Positions 45,366 through 58,696 of a stretch of DNA of 64,000 nucleotides are shown piece by piece. Position 1 is the first letter of the stretch, and the number at the start of each line of letters is the position of its first letter. Source of the stretch: Symsagittifera roscoffensis (taxonomy: Eukaryota > Xenacoelomorpha > Acoela > Convolutidae); NCBI RefSeq assembly GCF_963678635.1, contig NC_087068.1:56514467-56578466 (forward strand), written 5' to 3'. The notes under the pieces are model-generated. The model did no database searches and had not been told where the DNA came from. It saw only the letters and a list, made by a program, of their open reading frames with translations. Made by a program: the position numbers and the translations under genes.

Positions 45366-45857
45366 ATGGCTGAGAAAAAGAAGCCCTGTGATTATAGCAG
45401 TGATTCACCACCCATCTTGATGGTAAAATATAGGGGGAATCACAGTCAGACATTAGCAAAAAAAGTGCGCGATATCACCAATGCGCTGATAATATTCACG
45501 ACGAGGAAATTGAAAACTTGTATGCCCTCTCTAAAATCCTCCTTTTCCAGTGAACTGAAATCAAAAGTGGTGTACAGACTTGAATGTTGTGGGTGCAAAT
45601 CCATCTATGTTGGCCAGACGGTCCAACATCTCACCACAAGGATTGAGGAACACCGAAAAGAGGATACCCCAGTTGGACAGCATATAAGGCAGTGTGGTAG
45701 TGAGAGTGGTAAGTCTGAGTTTAATTGGAAAATAATCGATCAGGCGTCCAGCAGCATCAAGTTACTTATATTAGAGGCGCTGCACATTAGGAAAGAGAGA
45801 CCGACAATTAACACGCGCGACGAGTTTAGAAGTAGGGAGCTGACACTATGGCTATAG
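45366..45857 (+). CDS. GIY-YIG endonuclease domain of the Penelope-like element
   Basis: A 163-codon frame starting MAEKKKPC. The N-terminal part (FTTRKLKTCMPSLKSSF) is the RT-nuclease connector typical of Penelope elements. It is followed by the GIY-YIG core VVYRLECCGCKSIYVGQT with its CxxC-type cysteines, then TRIEEHRKEDTPVGQHI and a downstream Glu-containing helix (LEALHIRKERPTINT). The nuclease nicks target DNA during retrotransposition. The domain is intact, but the element is not, because its RT is truncated and frame-shifted. Confidence 0.85.
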   Translation: MAEKKKPCDYSSDSPPILMVKYRGNHSQTLAKKVRDITNALIIFTTRKLKTCMPSLKSSFSSELKSKVVYRLECCGCKSIYVGQTVQHLTTRIEEHRKEDTPVGQHIRQCGSESGKSEFNWKIIDQASSSIKLLILEALHIRKERPTINTRDEFRSRELTLWL

Positions 45858-46219
45858 TTCCAGAATCAAAAAATTCTGGCTAAAACAACAAAATTTTGAA
45901 ACAATTTACATGTTAGCATTAAAATTAGCCACAAAACGAAAATGTGAAAATAAAAATGAAGAAAACTCTCAGAAGTTTTTGACAAAATGTTTTAAAATGT
46001 TACATAATAGTTGTTACATAATTTCAGTGATATTTGTAAAGTTTTGATTGGTTGAATTTTTAAAATTTTGAAGTAATGATGTGTGTGACACTTTTTATGA
46101 TCTTTGGTCATTTTGTACAGATAGTTTAGAATTTTTGAAACAAAATGTGCGAAAACGTTTGTTTTAATTTACAATTTTAACGCTTTCTCAAACTATTGTT
46201 TTTGTTCAGTAGATAAAAA
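45858..46219. other. 3' flank of the Penelope remnant ending in a pLTR fragment
   Basis: AT-rich non-coding sequence after the GIY-YIG stop. At 46192-46219 it ends with a 28-base match to the middle of the 388-bp repeat (ACTATTGTTTTTGTTCAGTA plus AGATAAAA). Beyond that, sequence similar to the 3' region of the giant retroelement begins abruptly, giving the right breakpoint of the Penelope insertion. Confidence 0.6.
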
Positions 46220-47438
46220 GGCTGGACACACACCGTGCCAACACCCTTCACCGTTTGCGTGAATTCCTCAGTAACGATTGCAGCGACACAATCGTTACAA
46301 CTCGGAGCGGTCTCTGATAATCCCCAGTTGTATCTCGTTATTTTTTCGTCGTTTATTCTATCGCAACTATTGTTGTTGTCTTTCTTTCTCGTTTTTTTTC
46401 AAAAAAGGCCGTTTCGACTTTTCTCAGAAGTGTGAGACCATCATTCGAATTTTTAAAAATTAAGATTTCCAGAACTTTTTTTCCTTCATGATGCGTCTAA
46501 TCATTAAATAACGTCGCTAATCTGCTAAAACCGTTAATCTTCCTATGTCAGCGGCTATGAGTTCGAAATTGAATTTTTGTCCATTCTGGTCGAATGTCAC
46601 ATACTCCCCGGACAGCCCGGTCAATGTCCTCATTAAGTCTCGCAGTCTTTATCGAAATGGTACAGTGCCATCGAGCAGAAATAACAAAATGCACGAAATC
46701 ACTTTTATCCACCTCACATTGACTCACTGCAGAATATAAATGGCATCATACTACATCACTATAGCCTTCCAAATTCTTTCACTAATCTGCACTTTCAAGG
46801 ATATGACCTAAGATGAAACATCTTTTTAGACTTCCAACATCTATGTCCCGATCTAAAACTTTTTCTCATAGGTTTAAAAAGTGTAGGAACGCAGGACAGT
46901 CCTGCCAGCCCACAAGCTAAAATTATCCTACTATGCTTCTTCCCTTCGGAAATTTAGTTGTTATTGGTCCTGATTATTAAAACTAAAGAACTCTAAGGTT
47001 AGAAGGAACTATGAAATAATCTCCCTCTTCAAGAGATTACCCAAGCCTTTCATGTCACCACAAAGTGATCAGTTGTCCTAATTTGATTAAAAACAATCAT
47101 GCAGGTTGAAATATTTTAATATATTCTCCACTCAAGCCTTTCTAAATAACTAGTAAGTGTCTCTAAAGCCACTAAGTAAAATCAAAATTCAAATTATAAA
47201 AGCAACAAACTCTTTAATCTTCAAAACTCAACTAAATGTTTTCTTTTCAGTTTCAATTGCAAACTTAGTTGCTTTGTTTCTCATTTGAGTTTTTCAACAC
47301 ATACAAAACAAATCTGAGTCTTAACGTCTTCTCTTTCATCGCTTCTTTGTTTCTTCAATTGTTCGTCGTTTAGAAGTTCTATAACTTCTAAATTCTTCTA
47401 ACTTTCTTTCTTTTTGGTTCTTGTTTTTTGGCCACTTG
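46220..47438 (-). other. 3' untranslated / terminal region of giant retroelement copy 2
   Basis: Collinear with 27.9-29.15 kb of copy 1, at clearly lower identity than the coding parts. Shared landmarks are CTCGTTTTTT with GCCGTTTCGAC, CATTCTGGTCGAATGTCACA, ACTCACTGCAGAATATAAAT and CTCAAGCCTTTCTAAATAA. No coding capacity. Confidence 0.65.
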
Positions 47439-50400
47439 TCAATGTTCCATATCCTCCTCCTGCGACATTGACTCCGCACTTTCAGCCTCTGTGTCTTGCA
47501 ACACGTTGGTAGCTATTCTGACGCAGTTGTAAGCAGTCCTCCAACACTTCTGCTCTTCTACTCTTTGTTAACAACAAGGTAGAGGATCAACGTTAGATTC
47601 TCTGTTTCGGCAGAAGCTGTTGTGGAGGCACAACGTCACGTTCCTCTCCAAGTCTTCCTTCAACATCTCTTCTTTTTCCCTTCCGTCACATTCACTTGTC
47701 CTAGAAGTTCTCTTCACGGCGTTGGTCACTGCATTCCGGCGAGTTTCAAAAGCTCGCTTAAAAGCTCCTGCTCTAATGTCCAGCTGATACACACTGTACA
47801 CTCTGTTGTGCTTCGACATATGCTTTTTGGCATATTCGTACAACCATGCAGTCATGTTGGCTCTAAATCATGGCATCAGTCGTCTTCTGGCCCATATGTT
47901 TTTCACTTCCATCGGAAAATTCAAGATTTTGCACATTGTTCCAAAAAGATCTAAATCTTTTAGACAATCCAATTCCTGTAACTAATCTCTCGTCGGCGCC
48001 TCCTGTCTTTTGTTCTCCTTTATATGAGCTTCCAGCTATCGTATCGCCATCATAACTCCCTCTATCACTATTGTTATGGGCTGTGATGAGTCTGGTAAAC
48101 CCAGGGAGTGCAGCTCTCCACAGTCCAAGATCAACACCAGATTACTACGCCCGGGGTACCACCATGTTTGCAGTAAGCAATGGCAGGGGAACTCATCATG
48201 TTTTGACCTGATGCTCCTCTAATAACGTTTTCCCAAAGCTTCCAGTAGTGGTTCCACTTCCATCATCACTCGGTGGACTTTATCATTCTCATCTACTGCA
48301 TTGTAATCCGTGACTGTTGATCCTTTCTGCTTCTGTCTTTCAAAGTCACTGAAGTTCCCACTGGCGTATCCCATGAACTTCCTTCCCAGTATCGATTCTA
48401 ATTCCTCTTTGGTTCTGTCCGGAACTGCTGAGAACATTTTGCACAGTAACTCGTAAGATTTGTCTGACATTCTTGCTAGTCTTACGCATTTCGGCACTGA
48501 GAAGGCCTGATCCACGATCGATCTCATACTCTTCGCATCCACCGCTACGAAATGCACTGGGTATCTGCTTTCGCACATGGAAGCCAATGTCGATCCCACC
48601 AAATATCGCGCTCCCGGCGGTCTGCGATAAATTTCATTGTGCCAGATGTTCATTTCCGCCTCGATCGCTTCCCTCCACTTTCCTATGTGGTTTTGCTCAG
48701 TCTGCAAAACTTCTGGGAACACTTCTACACTGATGGCCGTCACCATCTCATGCTTCTCTTCTATATTCAATAGTGACTCTAAAGAACCAAACATGCTGTA
48801 GAATCCTAGTGCGGTCACTAGATTCACCTCGGTTCCTCCATGGCAATCTGCAATCAGTTCCGTTTCTGTTTTCGCCTTCATCACAATGTTCCCAAACAAT
48901 ATCATCAATTGCTTGTGTTGCGTCTCCAGGGTCTTTACGCAGTTCAGACCTCCACAGATGTGACCTTCTAGTCCACAGACTTCTGTCAGACAGCTGCCAG
49001 GTTTGACCCATTCCTCTGGTTCCCAGCCAGGCAACTCTATCTTGTCTTCTCCGTTGCTCTTAGAGGCTGTTGTCATCAGATTATAGATGATGTTCAGGTC
49101 ACGCAAGTTACAGTCTGAATTCAGTTACCTCTGCACATCTTGTGTCGCTCGTAATATCGAATCGGCATTGGGACTCGGACACCATGATGGTTTCATTAGT
49201 TCCCACACTACCATCAAACTCGTTCTCAGCAGTTCATCCGAGAATCCTAATCCAAACTCCACTCGATTGTCCAATTTTGGCACTGAAGGCGCAGTCACCT
49301 TTTCCTCCAAGACCAGTTCCAGCTTGGCCTGCTGATTACCAGCGCTTCTTATCGTTGCAATCCTTGACGTCCAGAATCTTAGCAACACTGCTTGCTCGTA
49401 ATCAAAGAAGCAATCGCGTATGTCATCGTTCAGGAAAGGATTGTACGCTATCCCTATGATTCCGAATACGTAACTGTACGATTTGTTTCTGATGGGTCCA
49501 CAATACTCACCGGATTTCAGCAGGGCTCCCAAAGATTCCTTCGAGAGTCTCAGTTCCTTGTTTGAGAACCTCCTTATTTCGTCGATTTTCTTCATCGGTT
49601 CTAGTTCCACGCGTTCTTTCATGTTTACTCGCATTGGTTTGCTCTGATATATATATATCCAAAAGTGCTAGCAAGAGCAAGGCTTTCAATCATTCATCGC
49701 CTTCTCTTAGCATCATGTCACAAGTGCTCAGTGCTGGCACTGAAATCTGCTCTATCATATATCGAACCAAACAGAGAGCGTCTCTTCGCTTCGCGCACGC
49801 TACTGCTGCTCCTTCTTGGGTCATCAGATCTCTCACATTCGTCATTAAGAACACTTTCTCCTCTTTCGATCTTTTCCTTTATTCCTCGCGAGTCAGTCCA
49901 ATCATACACCAAGCGAACCTCAGTTGTAGCTCTGCTCTCACGTAAGGTATTACTATCAGAGCGTGTATCTTTGGCGTGGTTCCCATCTCTTCTTCGAAGT
50001 ATCGTAACACTACCGCTCTCCATGGAAGGCTCACCAACTGCTCGATCATTTCAGCGTGAATTTTGGACGATACCAAAGTCCCGCATGCCTTCTGTTTCAG
50101 GGTGGTGCCTTGCATCATCATCTCTAAATAACCTTCCATGGCACTTTTGTCTTCCAGAGCCATCAAGTGTCCTCTGGCCGAATTCCTGTAATCTAACATC
50201 TCCATGTAACCACCGGCGGGTTCGTCAATCGATACAGTTTCCGACACTGTCAGTCGTGTATATTCCACTGGGACTAGCTGTCCTACGACGCTTCCCTTTC
50301 CGTGATGGGAGACGGTTTAAAGTCTTTATGAGTACTCTCTTCACATTGGCTGATTATCTCCATTTCTAATGTTGCTCCAGTCAGAGTGCGGTCACTCCTC

Positions 50401-53400
50401 TTGGTTTTGTAACCGATTGATTTTATTCCTGCCATGAGAACGGGTGGCACCATCGCTACATCAGTCATTATCCTGTCTGTGCCAGGTTATCGATCATCAC
50501 CCTGTCCCAAGTCCATAGCTTCCTTGACGCGCTTTCTCTTCGATGAGTTGACAGCTTTCATCAAGATTTCGGAATCCACCTTCGTCTTTCTCGCCTTCCT
50601 CCATGTCACCTTGCTGCCCAGTTTGATCTTCATTTCATTAAGCTTGTCAATCACATACTTTGATCGCATCGTTCCCTTCCGGGTTCTTGACAGATATACC
50701 ACTTCTCCTTTGTCTTCTTGCGGCGTCATCTTGATAGGAGAATTTGCCTCACTTTCGTCAGTGGCCGAGTCGATCAACAACTCGCTCAATCTCCCTTCAT
50801 AATCGTCAAGTTTATCAACGACTTCCCGCATTAGTGGTCGGTTGACACTTAGTTTCAAAAAAGACTGGGTTCCGTAGCTCTGAACTACTGTCCAAACCTC
50901 TTTCAGGAAAGCCACTCTATCCATTCTGCATCTCGTCCTATTTTGATGGCCTCTATGATGCACCTCCCACTCTTCTTCGGGCAACGTTCCCAAGAAAGGT
51001 ACTCTGGCAGCGCCTTCTATTCTTATTCTCCTTGGTGATTCCATCAAGAGTTTCTGTTCAGTATCTTTAGAATTGCTCGGAGAGCCGCTCTCCGGCAATT
51101 TCCGGTTCGTTCCCATAAAGGCTGACGGGGGTTCTAGCGTGGACGTACCCTCGTCTGCTGGCTCAGTCGTCGCTTCCATCGCGTCCATGCCGTTTTCAAA
51201 ATCACTGAGGAAATTTTCAAAGTCTAGGCTGGACACTCCTCCTGTCGAAGCCTTATCATCTTCTTTCCCAGCTTGATCGGAATCCTGTTGCAAATGTTCT
51301 TCCGATCGACGGCTTCCTCGCTGCCCATCGTCTCGTTCTAGATTCTTTCCTGACTTTGAGGGCCCTTGCTCTTCAGTCCTGGTCCCATCAGGAAATTTCG
51401 GTACAATTAGCCTGCCAGCTGACTGATCTTCCTCTTCTCCATGAACTAATTATACTTCCTCATGTCCGAAGGGTGCTAGCATGGTTCAGTCTGTACGGTT
51501 CCTCCCACAGTTAACCCTAGTTTTACGCTCATTACAATTAATGAGGCTTCTGGTAAATCGGCCTTGCCTCTCATCACAATAGGCGCTAGGTTCAGTTTTG
51601 CCCATTCCTCGTCAAACCTCCCAGGCTTTGGCGTCGCTGCATTGCTCATTCGTCTTCTCGTTGCTTCATCCGTGTAAGCAAACTGCGTATACTGCAGCAC
51701 TGCGGCATTTCTGCCTACAAAACACGGGTCCATCGTTTCCGAGAAATTCGCTATCCTCCTTTCATTGGTCTCAAAGGCTCTCAACCTAGGAGTTTGCACT
51801 GCGGAGACTGCTCCGAGCAACATCCTTCTTATCAGGGGGAATTCAGGGATTTCCTTCGGTAGTTTCTTATAATCGCCCCAATCCTTCGTCTCTTCTCTCA
51901 CCTTGTGATATGCTGCAGTCAGCCGCGGAATTCTTGTGATCTCTCCGTTTGTTTTGTCATAGGGTCTTAGATTCCAGAGTTTAAGGAAAACTTCAATGTG
52001 TCCTCTGTCCACTTCTCCCATACGATCACGGAAGTGATCATCAAAGTTGACGACCGTCATATCTGGCTCCGATATCTTTGCAAACAATAGGTCTTCGCTC
52101 ATGAGTTCTCGCAACACATGCTGCTCACACCAATTCAGCGCACTTCCGTCCACTGCTGATAAGAGGTTCAGGTGCAGCACCAACCTCCTGTATGCTTCCA
52201 CCTTAACATCAGGGAATGCAAACGTGACTGCAGGTCCGTATACGACCGTCACGAGCTCTGTGGCTCCTCTGACCAATGCTAAGTGATCGGTCCTCATAGC
52301 TAAGCTCAGATCAGTTAGTAGGGGCATGCCCCCAATGTGTCGTTGCACGTCTTCCTCCCTCTCAATCGTTTCATCCTCTCCTGTTCCAAAGCGATTCTGC
52401 TGCAGGAGGTACTGAATAAGAGTATGCCGCAAATCTCTTATCTTGTTCCAGGAATCCGTGATCGTTTTACGTCGAACTTCCTCAAGTTCTCCTTCAACTG
52501 CTCCGGATAGCGTAACAAATTCATCGACCCTCCCAAGTTTCTATGCGTTATCGCAATCAACGTTAGAATTCCATCTAATCGCAAATTCTGTACTTCTTCA
52601 GTGAGCAGTATCACTGGTCCTTTCACAAAGTGCTCTGCTCCAAACGTCACGAATAGGGCTAGTAATTCAACGCTTGATACTTCTACGACTACTTGGAGAA
52701 GTGCTTTTATCAGATATCGAGAAAGTGAAGAATATATTTTCGCCAAGAAGGATGCGGTCCATCCAGCTCCTAGTCCTTCCAACATGCTGTCAGGCTAGTC
52801 AAAGCCTTCTTCTCCCTTCATATTCTGTGTCCAGAAAGTTTCCAGGGTCACTTGGCACACGCTGTTTACGAACTCGGTTGATTTCTCTCCAGTATTTTTG
52901 GCCAGGTTTAGCTTTTCACTAAGTAGGCATGGATCTTCCTGATCATCACTGGGCCTCGCTCGAAAGCATCCGCGCCCAAAGCTGCTAACCAAGGGTTCAA
53001 GTGCAGCGACTGGTTAGCATTTGGTTTCGTTCTCAAAACTATTGCTTCCATGTGAGCTCTGGTCTCCTTGGAGTTGTTCCTTCTCTCTCCTTACTCTTTT
53101 ACCTCCATTCCTCGGAACCATAAATCGTTTGACATTGCTACGATTACTCGATGGTCATTGTCAATTCTCGGCTTCAGTTTGAGTTGTCGACTGAAGTTGG
53201 ACAGTTCCAACCCCAGCACTTCGTCTAAAATGTGTAATGAATGGTTCTTAAATCCTCTCATCGCATTCGAGATGTCAGACCACACCGCAGGCAGTTCAGC
53301 CCTGAGTGGCCTCAGATTCTCCATCTATATTCAGCGGTTTGGGGCAGATATGATTACATCATATTTCCCTTCCGAGAGCAAAGCTACTATTGCATACACG

Positions 53401-54487
53401 AACTTCAGTCCATCCGGAAGATATGCATATACCGGAGACAATGCAAACACGGCTCTCGGTGTTATTTTGGTGAAGGCACCTTCTTTCAGCGTGTCCACTA
53501 CTTCACCCATTGATTCGAGGATATCCTTTATAGCTGACCATACAGCGACTTCGGCTGTCGTAGGCTCTCTGAGTCTGCTCAGAAAACCCCTACTATGTAG
53601 ATGGTCATTGATGCCAGCGAATACAATCGTGATCGGGCTCATTTCTGTCTTTCGTTGTACCCCGATTGCCATTGACACAGATTGCATTAGGTCTAGGTCG
53701 ACCGCTGCCAACCTTATAACATCAGGTCAAAACAGAGACTTGGAGGTATACACGAAGTCTGAACTCGCTATTACCTTAATCTTTGCCTTCCTCATTTCTG
53801 CTGTCATACGCAGCAAAGATGGTCTCATCGTTCTTGATCGCCTTCAATCCACCGTATCTCGAAACATCACCTTCTTGATTCACTTGTTTCGGGTAAGCTC
53901 TCTCTTTTACGTGTCCTGGGGGTGTTTTCACCTGCCTGAATATATTTACATGTTGTCCTATCGGTTCCCTCGTCGTTAGGAATCTTCCGGGTCTTTCTTC
54001 TCGATTTCCCTCATCGTGGTTCAATTTAACATTTTGCAATGGTCTTGCATTCACTGGACCCATCGTATTGTTTGAGGGCAGTCCCTCTAAATCGGCAAAT
54101 TTAAAGGCAGTTGTGGGGCTGAAGTTTATGCCAGCAGCTATTAAGCAGTCCACGCCTGTTATTGAGTACAGTCCGTTGACAGAAAAACTCGCTCCATTTA
54201 ACATCCTCATGGCATCTGCTACAAAGCTCACCGTCTAAAGGTTCAATTTCATCAGATTCTCTTTGTAAATATGCCAGGGAGAAGGTATGGGCCTCGACCA
54301 CATCAAAGAGCTCCTGTTTGGGGGCGTCGCTCCTCTCGACTAGTGCTCGTCGTTTCTGATCTTGTATCCAATCTAGAGGTGCTGGTTGTCTCCGCAGTCG
54401 GATTGACAGGTCCTAATCTTCACCTAGGATGGATGGTTCTTCTCATCGGTGCTTCCACCAGTCGATCTTGTACGTCTGTCCTTTGCC
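47439..54487 (-). pseudogene. Decayed giant module of copy 2, first (C-terminal) unit
   Basis: It aligns with the C-terminal about 2,200 codons of the copy 1 polyprotein but is broken by stops and indels. A TAA follows DPLPCC (near 47567). TGA replaces a Trp codon near 47870, and TAG replaces another near 48218. A TAA lies at 49125 and a (TA)n-associated frameshift near 49650. Long pieces remain readable, for example 49106-48219 (with the Cys/His cluster SCLTEVCGLEGHICGGLNC), 51293-50487, 52432-51476 and 53711-53331 (with FAGINDHLH). Surviving differences from copy 1 are largely conservative, so the module was under coding constraint before decay. Confidence 0.85.
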
Positions 54488-57400
54488 CCAGAATTCCTGT
54501 ACTCTAACATCTCCATGTATCCAACGGCGGGTTCGTCAATCGATACAGTTTCCGACACTGTCAGTCGGTTATATTCCACTGGGACTAGCTGTCCTACGAC
54601 GCTTCCCTTTCCGTGATTCATGGTAGACGGTTTAAAGTCTTTAAGAGTACTCTCTTCACATTGGCTGAGTATCTCCATTTCTAATGTCGCTCCAGTCAGA
54701 GTGCGGTCACTCCTCTTGGTTTTGCAACCGGTTGATTTTATTCCTGCCATGAGAATGGGTGACACCATCGCTACTTCAGTCATTATTCTGTCTGTGCCAG
54801 GTAATCGATTATCATCCTGTCCCAAGTCCATAGCTTCCTCGACGCGCTTTCTCTTCGCTGAGTTGACAGCTTTCATCATTTCGGAATCCAACCTTTGTCT
54901 TTCCCGCCTTCCTCAATGTCACATTGGTGCCCAGTTTCATCTTCATTTCATTAAACTTGTCAATCACCAATTTCGATCGCATTGTAACCTTCCGGTTTCT
55001 TGACAGATATACCAATTCTCCTTTGTCTTCTTGCGGCGTCATCTTGATAGGAGAATTTTCCTCACTTTCGTCAGTGGCCGAGTCGATCAACAACTCGCTC
55101 AATCTCCCTTCACACTCGTCAAGTTTATCAACGACTTCCCGCATTAGTGGTCTGTTTAGACCTAGTTTCAAAATAGACTGGGTTCCGTAGCTCTGAACTA
55201 CTGCCCAAACCTCTTTCAGGAAAGCCACTCTATCCATTCTGCATCTCGTCCTATTTTGATGGCCTCTATGATGCACCTCCCACTCTTCTTCGGGCAACGT
55301 TCCCAAGAAAGGTACTCTGGCAGCGCCTTCTATTCTTATTCTCCTTGGTGATTCCATCAAGAGTTTCTGTTCAGTATCTTTAGAATTGCTCGGAGAGCCG
55401 CTCTCCGGCAATTTCCGGTTCGTTCCCATAAAGGCTGACGGGGGTTCTAGCGTGGACGTACCCTCGTCTGCTGGCTCAGTCGTCGCTTCCATCGCGTCCA
55501 TGCCGTTTTCAAAATCACTGAGGAAATTTTCAAAGTCTAGGCTGGACACTCCTCCTGTCGAAGCCTTATCATCTTCTTTCCCAGCTTGATCGGAATCCTG
55601 TTGCAAATGTTCTTCCGATCGACGGCTTCCTCGCTGCCCATCGTCTCGTTCTAGATTCTTTCCTGACTTTGAGGGCCCTTGCTCTTCAGTCCTGGTCCCA
55701 TCAGGAAATTTCGGTACGATTAGTCTGCCAGCTGACTGATCTTCCTCTTCTCCATGAACTACTTTGACTTCCTCATGTCCGAAGGGTGCTAGCATATTTC
55801 TAGTCTGTAGGGTTCCTCCCACAGTTAACCCTAGTTTTACGCTACTTACAATTAGGGAGGCTTCTGGTAATTCGGCCTTGCCTCTCATCACCATAGGCGC
55901 TAGGTTCAGTTTTGCCCATTCCTCGTCAAACCTCCCAGGCTTTGGCGTCGCTGCATTGCTCATTCGTCTTCTCGTTGCTTCATCCGTGTAAGCAAACTGC
56001 GTATACTGCAGCACTGCGGCATTTCTGCCTACAAAACACAGGTCCATCGTTTCTGAGAAATTCGCTATCCTCCTTTCATTGGTCTCAAAGGCTCTCAACC
56101 TAGGAGTTTGCACTGCGGAGACTGCTTTGTTTTGTCGTAGGGTCTTAGATTCCAGAGTTTAGGGAAAACTTCAACGTGTCCTCTGTCCACTTCTCCCATA
56201 CGATCACGGAAGTGATCATCAAAGTTGACGACCGTCATCTCTGGCTCCGATATCTTTGCAAACAATAGGTCTTCGCTCATGAGTTCTCGCAACACATGCT
56301 GCTCACACCAATTCAGCGCACTTCCGTCCACTGCTGATTTGAGGTTCAAGTGCAGCACCGACCTCCTGTATGCTTCCACCTTAACATCAGAGAATGCAAA
56401 CGTGACTGCAGGTCCGTTTACGACCGTCACGAACTCCGTGGCTCCTCTGATTAATGCTAAGGGATCGGTCCTCATAGCTAAGCTCAGATCAGTTAGTAGG
56501 GGGCATGCCCCCAGCATGTCGTCGCACGTCTTCCTCCCTCTCAATCGTTTCATCCTCTCCTGTTCCAAAGCGATTCTGCTGCAGGAGGTACTGAATAAGA
56601 GTATGCCGCAAATCTCTTATCTTGTTCCAGGAATCCGTAGATCGTTTTACGTCGAACTTCCTCACGTTCTCCTTCATCTGCTGCGGATAGCGTGTCAAAT
56701 TCATCGACCCTCCCAAGTTTCTATGCGTTATCGCAATCAACGTTAGAATTCCATCTAATCGCAAAATCTGTACTCCTTCAGTGAGCAGTATCACTGGTCC
56801 TTTCACTAAGTGCTCTGCTCCAAACGTCACGAATAGGGCTAGTAATTCAACGCTTGATACTTCTACGACTATTTGGAGGAGTGCTTTTATCAGATATCGA
56901 GAAAGTGAAGGATATATTTTCGCCAAGAAGGATGCGGTCCATCCAGCTCCTAGTCCTTCCAACATGCTGTCAGTCTGGTCAAAGCCTTCTTCTCCCTTCA
57001 TATTCTGTGTCCAGAAAGTTTCCAGGGTCACTTGGCACACGCTGTTCACGAACTCGGCTGATTTCTTTCCAGCATTTTCTGCCAGGTTTACCTCTTCAAT
57101 CAGTAGGCATGGATCTTCCTGATCATCACTGGGCCTCGCTCAAAAGCATCCGCTCCCAAAGCTGCTGTCCGAGGGTTCAAGTGCAGCCACTGGTTAGCCT
57201 TTGGTTTCGTTCTCAAAACCATTACTTCCAAGTGAGCTCTGGTCTCCTTGGAGTTGTTCCTTCTCTCTCCTTCCTCTTTTATCTCCATTCCTCGGAACCA
57301 TAAATCGTTTGACATCGCTACGATTACTCGATGGTCATCGTCAATTCCCGGCTTCAGTTTCAGTTGTCGACTGAAGTTGGACAGTTCCAACCCCAGAACT

Positions 57401-58630
57401 TCGTCTAACACTAATATGTGTAATGAATGGTTCTTAAATCCTCTCATCGCATTCGAGATGTCAGACCACACGGCAGGCAGTTCAGCCCTGAGTGGCCTCA
57501 GATTCTCCATCTCTAATCCGCGGTTTGGGGCAGATATGATTACATCATACTTCCCTTCCGAGAGCAAAGCTATCATTGCATACACGAACTTCAGTCCATC
57601 CGGGAGATATGCATATCCCGGAGAAAACGCAAACAGGGCTCTCGGTGTTATTTTTGTGAAGGCACCTTCTTTCAGCGTGTCTACTACTTCACCCATTGAT
57701 TCGAGGATATCCTTTATAGCTGGCCATACAGCGGCTTTGGCTGTCGTAGGCTCTCTGAGTCTGCTCAGGAAACCCCTACTATGTAGATGGTCATTGATGC
57801 CAGCGAATAAAATTGTGATCGGGTTCATTTCTGTCTATCGTTGTACCCTGATTGCCATTGACACAGATTGCATTAGGTCTAGGTCGACCGCTGCCAACAT
57901 TATAACATCAGGTCAAACACAGAGACTTGGAGGTATACACGAAGTCTGAATTCGCGAATACCATAATCTTTGCCTACGCAGCAAAGATTGTCTCATCTTT
58001 CTTGATTGCCTTCAATCCACCGTATCTCGGAACATCACCTTCTTGACTCACTTGTTTCGGGTACGTTCTCCCTTTTACGTGTCCTGGGGGTCTTTTCACC
58101 TGCCTGAATATATTTACATGTTGTCCTATCGGCTCCCTCGTTGTCAGGAAACTTCCGGGTCTTTCTTCTCGATTTCCTTCATCGTGGTTCAATTTCACAT
58201 CTTGCAATGGTCTTGCATTCACTGGATACATCGTATTGTTTGAGGGCAGTCCCTCTAAATCGGCAAATCTAAAGGCAGTTGTGGGGCTGAAGTTTATGCC
58301 AGCAGCTATTAACCAGTCCACGCCTGTTATTGAGTACAGTCCGTTGACAGAAAAACTCGCTCCATTCAACATCCTCATGGCATCTGCTGCAAAGCTCACC
58401 GTCTGAAGGTTCAATTTCATCAGTTTTTCTTTGTACATATGCCACGGAGAAGGTATGGGCCTCAACCACATCAAAGAGCTCCTGTTTGGGCGTTGCTCCT
58501 CTCGACTGGTGCTCGTCGTTTCTGATCTTGTATCCGCTCTAGAGGTGCTGGTTGTCGCCGCAGTCGGATTGACAGGTCCTATTCTTCTCATCGGTGCTTC
58601 CCCCAGTCGATCTTGTACGTCTGTCCAGTG
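50184..58630. repeat. Head-to-tail tandem duplication of about 4.3 kb inside copy 2
   Basis: Sequence 50184-54480 recurs at 54488-58630, offset about 4313 bases in the left half and about 4160 in the right half owing to deletions. The junction near 54480-54490 joins the module's start (TCTGTCC[T/A]..TGCCC) to an internal GAATTCCTGTA site, with only a few bases of shared sequence. Overall the units differ by scattered substitutions and indels, yet 50892-51404 and 55205-55717 are identical over 513 bases by eye. Confidence 0.85.
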
Positions 58631-58696
58631 CCCCGGCTTGCTAGAGCTTTGCGGCCTATAGGTCGTCACGGCTGGGACCGTTCCCAAACGTGTTTC
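54488..58696 (-). pseudogene. Decayed giant module of copy 2, duplicated (N-terminal) unit
   Basis: A second copy of the segment at 50184-54480, placed head to tail. Readable pieces are 58687-57974 (Ser/Thr/Arg linker, then LYSITGVDWLIAAGINF, the point where copy 1 joins its RNase H), 57828-57100 (SGNH-like: FAGINDHLH, DDDH), 57049-56489, 56568-56095, 56113-54812 and 54891-54424. About 150 bases are deleted near 56120 relative to the other unit. A TAG at 58694 separates it from the in-frame upstream SGNH frame. Confidence 0.85.

Noticed and set aside
54271-54507. A separate small gene at the tandem-duplication junction
   Set aside because: The frame only spans the join of two duplicated units and has no independent support.
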